A program made the translations under genes and the position numbers. A model generated the notes under the pieces. It ran no database searches and was not told where the DNA came from. It saw nothing but the letters and a program-made list of their open reading frames with translations. A stretch of DNA of 64,000 nucleotides from Onishia niordana. Lineage in GTDB: Bacteria > Pseudomonadota > Gammaproteobacteria > Pseudomonadales > Halomonadaceae. The stretch lies in assembly GCF_004798965.1 (NCBI RefSeq), contig NZ_SDSD01000001.1, positions 496,001 through 560,000 on the forward strand, given 5' to 3'. Shown here piece after piece: positions 55,548 through 64,000 of the stretch (its first letter is position 1; each line of letters opens with the position of its first letter).

Positions 55548-56321
55548 TCAGAAGTTAGGTGTGCGCTTCTCGAGAAAGGCTGACATGCCCTCCTTCTGTT
55601 CGCTGCCGGCGAAGCCCAGTGCAAAGAGGCTCGTTTCCAATGCCAGGGCGCTGTCGAGGTCCTGATCCATGCCGTCATGCACGGCCTGCTTGGCACTGCG
55701 TACGGCCTTGGTACCGTTGACCTTGAGCTGCTTAGCGAGCGTCTCGGCGTATTGCTCGAGCTCGGTCTGGGACATCACCTGATTGACCAGGCCGATACGC
55801 AAGGCTTCATGCGCGTCGATCTTGCGCCCGGTGGTGATCAAATCCAGCGCCATGGCCGGGCCGATACGGCGCGGCAGTCGCTGAGTGCCGCCAAATCCAG
55901 GGATAACACCGAGCAGCACTTCCGGCTGGCCGAACACCGCGTTGTCGCTTGCCACCGCCCAGTCGCAGGCCAACGCCAGTTCGCAGCCACCGCCCAGGCA
56001 AAAGCCGTTGACCAGCGCTACAACCGGGACCGGCAGGCGCTCTAGACGCTTGATGGTGGTCAATGCCTGACGGGCAAAGGCGTGAGCCTCGTCAGGTGTC
56101 TTGTCGCGCATCTCGGCAATATCAGCACCGGCGACAAAGGCCTTCTCGCCCTCACCGGTAATCAGTACCGCACGCAGATCCGCCTGACCCTCAAGATCAT
56201 CGAGGATGCTGGCAAGCTCGGTGAAGAGCGCCGAGTTGAGGGCGTTAAGGGCCTTGGGGCGATTCAGGGTCAGGCGGGCAATACCGCTTTCGATAACCAG
56301 ATGGACAGGTGCGTCTTGCAT
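55548..56321 (-). CDS. Enoyl-CoA hydratase (crotonase family)
   Basis: 257-residue crotonase expected to hydrate 2-enoyl-CoA esters in short-chain fatty acid or amino acid breakdown. Motifs: oxyanion hole in KAFVAGADIAEMRD and NGFCLGGGCELALACD; catalytic glutamates in GGGCELALA and GQPEVLLGVIPGFGGTQR. The ATG 56321 has an excellent aaaggagg site; longer in-frame starts are rejected. It lies just downstream of the hydroxyacyl-CoA dehydrogenase gene, same strand, and the two catalyse consecutive beta-oxidation steps. Confidence 0.94.
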   Translation of the reverse strand: MQDAPVHLVIESGIARLTLNRPKALNALNSALFTELASILDDLEGQADLRAVLITGEGEKAFVAGADIAEMRDKTPDEAHAFARQALTTIKRLERLPVPVVALVNGFCLGGGCELALACDWAVASDNAVFGQPEVLLGVIPGFGGTQRLPRRIGPAMALDLITTGRKIDAHEALRIGLVNQVMSQTELEQYAETLAKQLKVNGTKAVRSAKQAVHDGMDQDLDSALALETSLFALGFAGSEQKEGMSAFLEKRTPNF

Positions 56322-56430
56322 GATGCCTCCTTTAGCAGGATTCGCCCTCGAGAGCCGATGCGCTCTACTCGGCAGGCGCCCGGTTGGCACGAGATCCTAG
56401 CGTTATCATGGACAAGTAAAAAAACAGAGC

Positions 56431-57279
56431 CTAGTCGTAGAGGTGGAAGCCGCGCCCGCTCTTGCGACCCAGATAGCCTGCCGCGACCATCCGCTTGAGC
56501 AGCGGGCAGGGACGATACTTGGGATCGCCGAAGCCCTCCTGCAGCACCTCCATGATCGCCAGGCACACATCCAGACCAATCAGGTCGGCGAGCTTCAGCG
56601 GCCCCATGGGATGGGCGGCACCTAACTGCATGGCCTCATCGATGGCTTCGGGGCTGGCAGCGCCTTCCTGGACCAGAAAAGCGGCCTCATTGATCATCGG
56701 CACCAGCAGGCGGTTGACGGCGAACCCCGGAGAGTCGGCGATGGCCACCGGCGTCTTGCCGAGCGCCTCGGTGAGCTGCTCGATCGTGTCAACGGTGGCA
56801 TCACTGGTCTGCTCGGCACGAATCACCTCGACCAGCCCAAGTACCGGCACCGGGTTGAAGAAGTGCATGCCGACCACCCGCTCGGGGCGCTCGCACACCG
56901 CCGCGAGACGGGTCAGCGACAGCGATGAGGTATTCGAGGCCAGGATGGTGTCGTGATTCAGGCGGCTAAGATCCGTGAAGAGTGACTCCTTGAGCGCAGG
57001 ATCTTCCGGGGCAGCCTCGATGATCACCTCGCGATCACTCAGGTCATCCAGGCGAGTGGTCAAGGTGAGGTATTCAAGCGCCGCCCCCCTGTCTGCGCTG
57101 GTCATTTTTTCCTTGTCGACCAGTCGGGCCAAGCCTTTGTCGATCTTTTCGCGAGCCCCGGACAAAGCATCATCATTTACATCATAGAGCATGACCTGAT
57201 GATGACTGGTGATCAGTACCTGGGCGATGCCCTGGCCCATGGTGCCGGCGCCGACGACGCCGATACGGCTAATGCTCAT
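56431..57279 (-). CDS. 3-hydroxybutyryl-CoA dehydrogenase
   Basis: 282-residue NAD(P)-dependent 3-hydroxyacyl-CoA dehydrogenase. Dinucleotide motif: IGVVGAGTMGQGIAQVLI at the N-terminus. Substrate and catalytic residues are in ILASNTSSLSLTRLA, VVGMHFFNPVPVLGLVEVI (His-containing) and DSPGFAVNRLLVPMINEAAF. The length matches Hbd/PaaH. ATG 57279 has ggagag upstream. It sits between the acyl-CoA dehydrogenase and crotonase genes; a thiolase that would complete the cycle is not present here. Confidence 0.94.
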   Translation of the reverse strand: MSISRIGVVGAGTMGQGIAQVLITSHHQVMLYDVNDDALSGAREKIDKGLARLVDKEKMTSADRGAALEYLTLTTRLDDLSDREVIIEAAPEDPALKESLFTDLSRLNHDTILASNTSSLSLTRLAAVCERPERVVGMHFFNPVPVLGLVEVIRAEQTSDATVDTIEQLTEALGKTPVAIADSPGFAVNRLLVPMINEAAFLVQEGAASPEAIDEAMQLGAAHPMGPLKLADLIGLDVCLAIMEVLQEGFGDPKYRPCPLLKRMVAAGYLGRKSGRGFHLYD

Positions 57280-57437
57280 GCTAAGGCTCTCCGTGATCCT
57301 GCCGCGACTGGCACTCCCTGCCGCCCGCGGCACTGAATAAGAAGGGACGATTAGAGGGGCGGCGAATCTCTCTCATCGTCGCCCCCTTCTAGCCTACCTT
57401 GCCATGACGAATGCTGCAGTGCCGAATAGGCAGGATC

Positions 57438-59237
57438 TCAGTCATCGGGGCCGACCACCGACAGGCTGTCGATGCCCGCCTCGATTACCGCTCGGTTGGC
57501 ACGCCCCACCGGCAGCCAGTGCCGCAGGGCGAAGTCGGCACTCGCCACTTTGGCGCGATAGAAAGCCTGATCACCAGAGCCTGCGATGAGCGCCGCATCC
57601 GCGGCCAGTGCCGCTTGCCCCATCTGCCAGGCACAAAGCACATGGCCGGCAAGCGACAGGAAGGGGGTCGCGTAGGCCTGAACGGCATCCGCACCTTGAG
57701 CCGGATCACGACCGGCATCGAGCACCAGCGCCATGCTGGCTCTCAGGTCATCGACACCGGCCGCCAGCGCAGCGCCCTGATCCGTGAGTGCGGGTGCATC
57801 GGCGAGGCGGCCGGCTGTCGCTTCCATCTCATCGAGCAGCGATGTAAGAGCCGCACCGTTATCGCGCGAGAGCTTTCGGCCGGCGAGATCCAGCGCCTGA
57901 ATGCCGTTGGTGCCCTCGTAAATCGGAGCAATCCGCGCATCACGCCACAGTTGAGCGGCGCCGGTCTCCTCCACATAGCCCATGCCCCCATGCACCTGCA
58001 CCCCTAGCGAAGCGATATCCACGGCTTGATCCGTGGAGAAGGCCTTGACCACCGGAATCAGTACATCAACGCGTGCCTGAGCCAGCTCACGGATCTCGGC
58101 GTCGGCGTGATGACGGGCACGATCCATCTGCGAGGCGCAATAAAGCGCCAGGGCGCGCAAGGCTTCGGTTCGCGCACGCATCGACAACAGCATCCGACGC
58201 ACATCGAAGTGATCGATGATCGCGGCCGCCTCGCCACCGCGCGACCTGGGTGCCCGGCCCTGACGGCGCTCTGCCGCGTAGGCGAATGCCTGCTGGGTGG
58301 CGCGCTCGGCAACGCCGATGCCCTGGATACCGACCTTGTGACGGGCCTCATTCATCATCGTGAACATGTGATTGAGCCCGCGCCCGAGCTCCCCCACCAG
58401 ATAACCGATGGCCCCCTCGCCTTCGCCGAAGGCAAGCGTACAGGTGGGCGAGCCGTGAATACCGAGCTTGTGCTCGATGGAGGCGCAGGTGACGTCGTTG
58501 CGAGCCCCCAGCGTGCCGTCCTCTTCAACCAGGAACTTGGGCACCAGGAACAGCGAGATGCCCTTGTTGCCCTCCGGGGCATCCGGGGTACGCGCCAGTA
58601 CCAGGTGGATGATGTTGTCGGCGGCCTCGTGCTCGCCCCAGGTGATGTAGATCTTCTGGCCGTGCAGGCGGTAATGATCACCGTCATCAGCCGGGATGGC
58701 CCGGGTTCGCACCTGTGAAAGATCCGAACCGGCCTGAGGCTCGGTCAAGTTCATGGTGCCGGTCCAGCTGCCTTCGATCAGCTTCGGCAGAAAACGGGCC
58801 TTGAGTGCGTCGCTGCCATGATGCGCCAATGCCTCGATGGCACCGGCGGTCAGCATCGGGCACAGGCCGAGTGCCATGTTGGCCCCGTGCAGCATCTCTT
58901 GGACGGCACTCGCCGCCACCTCGGGCAGGCCCTGCCCGCCCTGGGCCTCGGACACGCCGATGCCGTTCCAGCCACCTTCGACATAGGCCTGATAGGCGTC
59001 AATGAAGCCGTCAGGCACGACCACACTGCCATCCGGCTGGCGACGACAGCCCTGACGGTCGCCGGCCAGGTTGAGCGGTGCCCAGACCTCACCGGCCAGT
59101 CGAGCGGCTTCTTCCAGCACTGCGTCCAGAAGATCGGGGCCGGTGTCCTCGAATCCCGGCAGATCGAGAGAGGCGTGACCGAGGAGTGTCTCGAGCACAA
59201 AGCGGGTGTCGCGCAGTGGAGCGTGATAAGGCGTCAT
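57438..59237 (-). CDS. Acyl-CoA dehydrogenase (DmdC/AcdA-like large type)
   Basis: 599-residue FAD enzyme of the long acyl-CoA dehydrogenase subgroup with a C-terminal extension (about residues 470-599). Flavin and substrate motifs are MNLTEPQAGSDLSQVRTRAI, GEHEAADNIIHLVLAR and VQVHGGMGYVEETGAAQLWR, with the catalytic glutamate region APIYEGTNGIQALDLAGRKL intact. Relatives are used for fatty acids or methylmercaptopropionyl-CoA; the substrate is not told. The 157-base gap to the dehydrogenase gene includes an imperfect inverted repeat (57341-57390). An operator-like palindrome lies upstream. Confidence 0.93.
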   Translation of the reverse strand: MTPYHAPLRDTRFVLETLLGHASLDLPGFEDTGPDLLDAVLEEAARLAGEVWAPLNLAGDRQGCRRQPDGSVVVPDGFIDAYQAYVEGGWNGIGVSEAQGGQGLPEVAASAVQEMLHGANMALGLCPMLTAGAIEALAHHGSDALKARFLPKLIEGSWTGTMNLTEPQAGSDLSQVRTRAIPADDGDHYRLHGQKIYITWGEHEAADNIIHLVLARTPDAPEGNKGISLFLVPKFLVEEDGTLGARNDVTCASIEHKLGIHGSPTCTLAFGEGEGAIGYLVGELGRGLNHMFTMMNEARHKVGIQGIGVAERATQQAFAYAAERRQGRAPRSRGGEAAAIIDHFDVRRMLLSMRARTEALRALALYCASQMDRARHHADAEIRELAQARVDVLIPVVKAFSTDQAVDIASLGVQVHGGMGYVEETGAAQLWRDARIAPIYEGTNGIQALDLAGRKLSRDNGAALTSLLDEMEATAGRLADAPALTDQGAALAAGVDDLRASMALVLDAGRDPAQGADAVQAYATPFLSLAGHVLCAWQMGQAALAADAALIAGSGDQAFYRAKVASADFALRHWLPVGRANRAVIEAGIDSLSVVGPDD

Positions 59238-59682
59238 CGCGGGTATCTCTTGGGAAAAAGGATATCCGCGATACTAGGTTAGCGGCCCTTGGCAGAACCA
59301 TTAGGCGAAAGCCGCAGCAACTGACGTTGACGTCAACGATCACTCGCCGTGACCACGTCCCGACGGCCGCTATCGTCAGGTGTCCACCCGATGGCCGGCG
59401 GGAAGGGTGACGCGTCATCGTGCTAAGTGACAGGCGACTCCTCAGCGCGCAGCGGGCCGACCACCGGCAGTGGCGTGGGTATTCTCGAGGCTTTGGTTAT
59501 TGATCAAAGCCACGCATTGGCCGAGGCCGAATCACTTGAAGCAACATCAGGCTTCATCTGCAACCGGCACATCAAACGTCGTTGTACTCGGAAAAACTCT
59601 TGTCCAACCCTGATACAATAATTGGCATGCCGTGCCAAAAACTGTCAGGCTCGCTATCAACACGTACGCTTCAGGAGCCACC
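59238..59682. other. Divergent region between acyl-CoA dehydrogenase and RND genes
   Basis: 445 bases with no supported gene. It holds the palindrome at 59322-59338 and presumably promoters for both directions. Short frames in it have no homology. Confidence 0.45.
59322..59338. promoter_or_regulatory. Operator-like palindrome TGACGTTGACGTCAACG
   Basis: Perfect 12-base palindrome gttgacgtcaac (59326-59337), overlapped by a direct repeat of tgacgt. It lies 85-101 bases upstream of the acyl-CoA dehydrogenase start. It resembles the TTNACGT..ACGTNAA type sites of MerR-family LiuR regulators of branched-chain and fatty acid catabolism. Confidence 0.4.
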
Positions 59683-60744
59683 GTGCTGCCGCTATTCCCC
59701 ACCCTGACCCGATTAGGTGCAGGCATTGTGTTAACACTGAGCCTCTCGGCCATGGCTATCGCTCAGGAAAACCGTGTCGAGACACAGGTGGTCGAAGACA
59801 CGCCGCGGATAGAGGTGCTGCCGCTCACTGGCAGCGTCAGCGCTCCACGCACCACACAGCTCTCAAGCGCCGAAGCGGGCCAGGTCAGCGAGTTATTGGT
59901 TGACATGGGCGACACCGTTACCCAAGGCCAACCGCTACTCTCCCTGGACCCCCGCGATATTAACCTTGAGCGCCAACGCGCCCGCGCCGATCTGGCCCGG
60001 GCCGAAGTCGAGCGCGACGAGGCAAGGCGCTTGGTCAACGAAGCCAAGCAGCTCTCGGCGCAGAGTATTCCCGCCAGCGAGCGCCGCCAGCGGGAAAGCA
60101 CACTGGCAGCAGCCCAAGCCACGCTGGAAGCGCGCAGAGCGGATTACCAGCTCACTCAGCTGCAGCTTGAGCGTCACCAGGTTCGTGCGCCTTTTGACGG
60201 CATGGTCACCCAGCGCGACAGCAACGTCGGCGAGTGGATAGACCCCGGCGATACCCTGCTCACCCTGGTCGACTTGTCCGCGCTGAGACTGGATTTTTCG
60301 GTGCCGCTCTCTGCCTATCAGCGCTTTGAGGGCGCTCAATTAGCCGTACGTCTGGAAGGCAGTGATCAATGGCACCCCGCGCGCTCCCTCGCCCGCATTC
60401 CACTCGATGCCAGCTCACGGCAGTTTCTGCTCCGCGCGGCCCCTGAACAACCACTGGACATGCTCCCGGGCATGGCAGTGGAGGGGCGTTTACAGCTCAC
60501 GGGGGAAAGCGGCCCCAACGTGTCGCGGGATGCGTTAATCCGCCGTCCGGATGGCAGTGTCAGCGTTTGGCTTGCCCGTCAGCGTGATGACACCTGGCAG
60601 GCATTCGAGCAGCGGGTCGAGGTCGGCACCAGCTTCGAGGGAAAGGTCGCCGTGAATGAAGGCCTGTCGGCGGGAGACCGCGTGATTGTCGTCGGCAACG
60701 AACGTCTTGAAGAGGGACAACGCCTGTCCCTGATCGACGACTGA
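59683..60744 (+). CDS. RND efflux periplasmic adaptor (membrane fusion protein)
   Basis: 353-residue HlyD/AcrA-type adaptor. A signal peptide ends in SAMAIAQ. The lipoyl half (LSSAEAGQVSELLVDMGDTV), coiled hairpin (residues about 90-150, rich in Arg, Glu and Gln) and second lipoyl half (VRAPFDGMVTQRDSNVGEWI) are followed by beta-barrel and proximal domains. The start is GTG 59683 behind aggagcc; a GTG at 59632 is possible but lacks a site. It is 24 bases before the RND permease gene, so both form one pump. No TolC-type gene follows, so an outer-membrane channel must come from elsewhere. Confidence 0.92.
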   Translation: MLPLFPTLTRLGAGIVLTLSLSAMAIAQENRVETQVVEDTPRIEVLPLTGSVSAPRTTQLSSAEAGQVSELLVDMGDTVTQGQPLLSLDPRDINLERQRARADLARAEVERDEARRLVNEAKQLSAQSIPASERRQRESTLAAAQATLEARRADYQLTQLQLERHQVRAPFDGMVTQRDSNVGEWIDPGDTLLTLVDLSALRLDFSVPLSAYQRFEGAQLAVRLEGSDQWHPARSLARIPLDASSRQFLLRAAPEQPLDMLPGMAVEGRLQLTGESGPNVSRDALIRRPDGSVSVWLARQRDDTWQAFEQRVEVGTSFEGKVAVNEGLSAGDRVIVVGNERLEEGQRLSLIDD

Positions 60745-60768
60745 CGACGAAAGGAGCGATACCCGGCT

Positions 60769-63700
60769 ATGTTTGCCGCCATCATTCGTCACGGAATCCT
60801 GGTAAGCGTGATCACGCTCATCCTGCTGATTATCGGCATTGCCGCCATCTGGCGCATTCCCGTGCAGATGATTCCCGACCTGGAAACCCGCGTGGTGAGC
60901 ATCGAAACCCAGTGGCCGGGTGCCACGCCCCAGGATATTGAAAAGGACATATTGATCGAGCAGGAGGAGTTCCTGCGCAACGTGCCCAACCTGCAGCGCA
61001 TGGAGTCCAGTGCCAGCAGTGGCAGCGCCGAAATCGAGCTGGAATTTCCGTTCGGCGTCGATCTCACCGAAACCCTGATTCGGGTGAATAACGCGCTGAG
61101 CCAGGTACCGTCCTACCCCAACAACGTCGACCAGCCGCGCATCGTCGCCAGCTCCTTCTCCTCCAACGCCTTCATGTACTTTGACGTCGGGCCCCTGGAA
61201 GGCAATCCGCGCCAGCTCGATATGCCGGGCATGCGCGACTATCTGGAAGACAACGTACGCCCACGCCTCGAGGGGGTTGCCGGTGTCTCGGAAGTCACGG
61301 TGTCAGGGGGCGCCGAACGGCAGATGCAGCTGCTGATCGACCCCGAAGCGCTGGCTGCCCGTGAGCTCAGCATCAGCGATATTCAAGCGGCGCTGAGGGC
61401 GCGCAATCAGGATGTCTCCGGCGGCCATCTGGAGAGCGGCAAGCGACGCTACCTGCTACGCACCGTGGGCCGTTTCGACGATGTTGAGAGCCTTGAAGCA
61501 CTGATTTTGCGCCGTGACGGTGATGCGGTCATTCGGCTAAGCGATGTCGCCGAGGCGCGCCGGTCCTATGCCGAACTTAGTTCCCGGTCGTATAACGCAA
61601 CGGGAGACAAAGTACTCAGCGTGCAGGTACGCCGAGAACCAGGCGCCAACGTGATCGATATCAAGCGCGCCATGCTCGACGAAGTCGCCGCGCTAAACGA
61701 AGGGCTGCTGGCTCAGCAGGGCATGCGCATGACGCTCTCAAGCGATGACGTTCGCTACGTGGAGTCGTCAATCGCCAATGTGTGGGTCAACCTGGGCCTT
61801 GGCGCGCTATTTGCCACCCTGGTGATGTACGCGTTTCTGCGCTCTGCCCGCGCCACCGTAGCGGGGGTCATCGGCATCCCCATCTGTACCATTGCCGCCT
61901 TTTTAGGCCTGCTGCTGGCGGGCCGCACGCTCAACGTGATTTCGCTGGCGGGTGTCGCTTTCGCCATTGGCATGACCATTGATAACACCATCGTGGTGCT
62001 TGAAAGCATTGAGACCCAGCGCCGCCGGGGCCTGGCGCGGTTTGAAGCCGCGTTAGAGGGTGTCAAACAGGTATGGCCCGCCGTGCTTGCCTCAACGCTG
62101 ACCACCATTTTGGTCTTTGTGCCGATCTTTTTTATCGTCCAGGAAGCAGGACAGCTCTACTCGGATATCGCCGTGGCCATCTCTACGTCGATTCTTGTGT
62201 CGATGGTGGTGGCGATGACGGTGATTCCCACCCTCGGGGCGCATATTGATTTTCGCGGCAAGGAGAGCAACTCAACGTCATCGCCACGCTGGGTACGCGG
62301 CTGCTCATGGATCGTTGATGGACTCATTCGCACCGCGACGCGGCGGTTGATGGCCATTGTGTTGGGGATCGCGGGAGGCATCGCGATTTTTGTCGGGCTG
62401 ACGCCCCCGGCGGAATACCTGCCGGAAGGCGAAGAGGCCAAGACCTTTGCCAGCATGAATGCCCCGGCGAGCTACAACCTGGCCACCATGGACGCGATTG
62501 CACAAACCCTGCAACAGGAACTCGAACCCCATGTAGGCGCCGACCCCGAGCGCTTTGAGCGCGGTGACACCGACGTGCCGCCGATCCGCACCATGGGCAT
62601 TCAGGCCGAAGCGCAAAGTTTGCGCATCATTGCGGAAACCATCGACCCCAATCATATTGAAGCGCTGATGGACGCGCTCACCAAGCGCTATGAAGCTTAC
62701 CCGGACATGCGCGCCTTTGCCGCCCGCGGCTCGATCATTTCCAGCAATGACGGCGGCACACGCAGCATTACCCTGGATATTGCCGGCAACGATTTGGACG
62801 AGCTTTACACCACCGCCAACACGATCTATCAGCGCGCCCGCACGGTCTTCGATAACCCGCGCATTCAGTCGCGCCCCTCCGCGTTGTATCTTGGCCAGCC
62901 GCTGATTGAGGTGTACCCGGACTGGGAGCGTGCCGCCGAAGTCGGCCTGGATACCGATGCCCTGGGCTTGGCCGTGGCGGTACTCACCAACGGCGCCTAT
63001 CTGGATGATTTTTATCTCGACGATGAGAAAATCGATCTTTACGGCTATGGACCCGACGCGGGCGATATTGACCTGGATACCCTCGCCACCCTGCCGATTC
63101 ACACGCCGTCAGGGGGGAACGTGCCCCTCAATACCCTGGCCGAGATTCGTGAGACGGTGGGAACCGCCACATTGCGGCGGGTGGAAGGTCGTCGCAGTGT
63201 CACACTCAACGTTATTCCGCCGCGCAGCGTGGCATTGGAAGCTGGAATCGAGCGAATGCAGCGCGAGGTGATCGACTTCTTGGGCGATGAAGGCGAGCTA
63301 CCCGCGAACATTAATATCACGGTGAGCGGGGCGGGCGACCAACTGGATGCCACGCGTCAGGCGCTCACCGGCAATGCCTTGATTGCGCTGGCGATTGTCT
63401 ACCTACTGCTGGTGGCCATTTTTGCCCACTGGGGCTACCCGCTTCTCATTCTTGCCACTATTCCACTGGGCGCCGCCGGCGGAATTGTCGGGCTATGGCT
63501 GATGAATACAGTAGGCGCTCAGCTGCCAAAGATCGGTTTGAATGCCATCAGTCAGCCGTTTGACATGATCACCATGCTGGGCTTTCTCATCCTGATGGGG
63601 ACGGTGGTCAATAATCCCATTCTGGTGGTTCATCAGGCGAGGGAGAACCTGCGTACGGCGGGCATGAGCGTTCGCGAGGCCGTTCAACGGGCAGTGGAGA

Positions 63701-63942
63701 GTCGCTTGCGGCCTATCGCCATGACCACGCTTACCACCCTGTGCGGCCTTTCACCGCTGGTATTTCTGCCGGGTGAAGGCACCGAGCTTTACCGCGGCGT
63801 GGGTGCCATCGTGCTATTCGGGCTCTTTGGCACGGCAATTGTGACCGTTACCTTCCTGCCGGCGCTAACCGTTGCCGTGCTGAGCTGGAAAAACAACATG
63901 GGGCAAACCAAAGGCGGAGACACTGGAAAAATAGCCACGTAA
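60769..63942 (+). CDS. RND efflux transporter permease
   Basis: 1057-residue HAE-type RND pump. It has 12 expected membrane helices, with large periplasmic loops after helices 1 and 7. Helix 4 reads GVAFAIGMTIDNTIVVLESI: Asp near 405 aligns with AcrB Asp407, but the next residue is Asn in place of Asp408, as in many non-AcrB members. Other motifs are IPVQMIPDLETRVVSIETQW, VEGRRSVTLNVIPPRSVALE and ILMGTVVNNPILVVHQAREN. Such single-asparagine pumps often export multiple drugs or metabolites; the ligand is unknown. It ends 58 bases before the window end, where nothing else can be read. Confidence 0.94.
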   Translation: MFAAIIRHGILVSVITLILLIIGIAAIWRIPVQMIPDLETRVVSIETQWPGATPQDIEKDILIEQEEFLRNVPNLQRMESSASSGSAEIELEFPFGVDLTETLIRVNNALSQVPSYPNNVDQPRIVASSFSSNAFMYFDVGPLEGNPRQLDMPGMRDYLEDNVRPRLEGVAGVSEVTVSGGAERQMQLLIDPEALAARELSISDIQAALRARNQDVSGGHLESGKRRYLLRTVGRFDDVESLEALILRRDGDAVIRLSDVAEARRSYAELSSRSYNATGDKVLSVQVRREPGANVIDIKRAMLDEVAALNEGLLAQQGMRMTLSSDDVRYVESSIANVWVNLGLGALFATLVMYAFLRSARATVAGVIGIPICTIAAFLGLLLAGRTLNVISLAGVAFAIGMTIDNTIVVLESIETQRRRGLARFEAALEGVKQVWPAVLASTLTTILVFVPIFFIVQEAGQLYSDIAVAISTSILVSMVVAMTVIPTLGAHIDFRGKESNSTSSPRWVRGCSWIVDGLIRTATRRLMAIVLGIAGGIAIFVGLTPPAEYLPEGEEAKTFASMNAPASYNLATMDAIAQTLQQELEPHVGADPERFERGDTDVPPIRTMGIQAEAQSLRIIAETIDPNHIEALMDALTKRYEAYPDMRAFAARGSIISSNDGGTRSITLDIAGNDLDELYTTANTIYQRARTVFDNPRIQSRPSALYLGQPLIEVYPDWERAAEVGLDTDALGLAVAVLTNGAYLDDFYLDDEKIDLYGYGPDAGDIDLDTLATLPIHTPSGGNVPLNTLAEIRETVGTATLRRVEGRRSVTLNVIPPRSVALEAGIERMQREVIDFLGDEGELPANINITVSGAGDQLDATRQALTGNALIALAIVYLLLVAIFAHWGYPLLILATIPLGAAGGIVGLWLMNTVGAQLPKIGLNAISQPFDMITMLGFLILMGTVVNNPILVVHQARENLRTAGMSVREAVQRAVESRLRPIAMTTLTTLCGLSPLVFLPGEGTELYRGVGAIVLFGLFGTAIVTVTFLPALTVAVLSWKNNMGQTKGGDTGKIAT

Positions 63943-64000
63943 GCGCCAAACCGGTTTGCGCCCGCACGCAAAGGCCTCGCCAATCGAGAAGCCGTTGACG

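Overview
The window looks like chromosomal DNA of a moderately halophilic gammaproteobacterium, most likely Halomonas or a close relative in the Halomonadaceae. The reasons are a GC-rich sequence with dense coding on both strands, an ectoine hydroxylase (ectD), two tandem BCCT osmolyte transporters, a TRAP transporter, a very acidic exported protein, and proteins of gammaproteobacterial type throughout. No rRNA, tRNA, CRISPR array, complete insertion sequence, prophage or replication origin was seen. About 62 protein genes are called, plus one clear pseudogene.

Layout. 0-7.5 kb: a SulP anion transporter cut by the window edge, a tandem pair of BCCT carriers, a small membrane protein, an acidic repeat protein, a flavin reductase-like protein and a YbiI-type zinc finger protein. 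7.6-14 kb: a purine/allantoin-glyoxylate region, all on the minus strand: glxR, hyi, gcl, then allE and puuE, with palindromic operator-like sites in the two long intergenic regions. 14.5-23 kb: a GNAT-nitrilase fusion, mtfA, a LysR regulator divergent from a gamma-butyrobetaine hydroxylase-like dioxygenase, a VTT membrane protein, a glycosyltransferase and a tartrate/D-malate dehydrogenase. 23-34 kb: a lipocalin, an SMP-30 protein, astE with a basic amino acid ABC transporter, a GlxA-type AraC regulator and a TRAP operon. 34-38 kb: a cadR/CadA-type metal resistance pair and a lipoprotein. 38-45.5 kb: GGCT, TraX, two Nudix hydrolases, a 2OG oxygenase, a MotA/MotB-type stator pair, a LysR regulator and a quinone-oxidoreductase-like MDR enzyme. 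45.6-54 kb: yjdM, a decayed glutathione S-transferase, a LysR regulator with a two-gene YdcZ transporter, a DJ-1 protein, an App1-type phosphatase and a copper-delivery set (PCuAC, SCO). 54-64 kb: ectD, a fatty-acid oxidation cluster and an RND efflux pair.

How genes work together. PuuE opens allantoin and AllE deaminates ureidoglycine. The glyoxylate finally formed would be condensed by Gcl, isomerised by Hyi and reduced by GlxR to glycerate. The allantoate amidohydrolase and ureidoglycolate lyase steps are not in this window. AstE (last step of arginine succinyltransferase catabolism) sits directly before an arginine/ornithine-type ABC importer. BCCT carriers, EctD and the gamma-butyrobetaine hydroxylase-like enzyme point to compatible solute and betaine/carnitine metabolism.

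The most interesting items are: four TGTATACA palindromes plus an IclR/AllR-like box around the purine genes; a pair of roughly 116-120 bp palindromic repeats in the glxR-hyi-gcl operon; a perfect 14 bp stem palindrome inserted in frame in a CoA-pyrophosphatase gene; an acidic repeat protein without Lys or Arg in its mature part; an unassigned membrane-anchored protein next to the copper chaperones; and an internally deleted GST pseudogene. No wholly new multi-gene system could be demonstrated from sequence alone.
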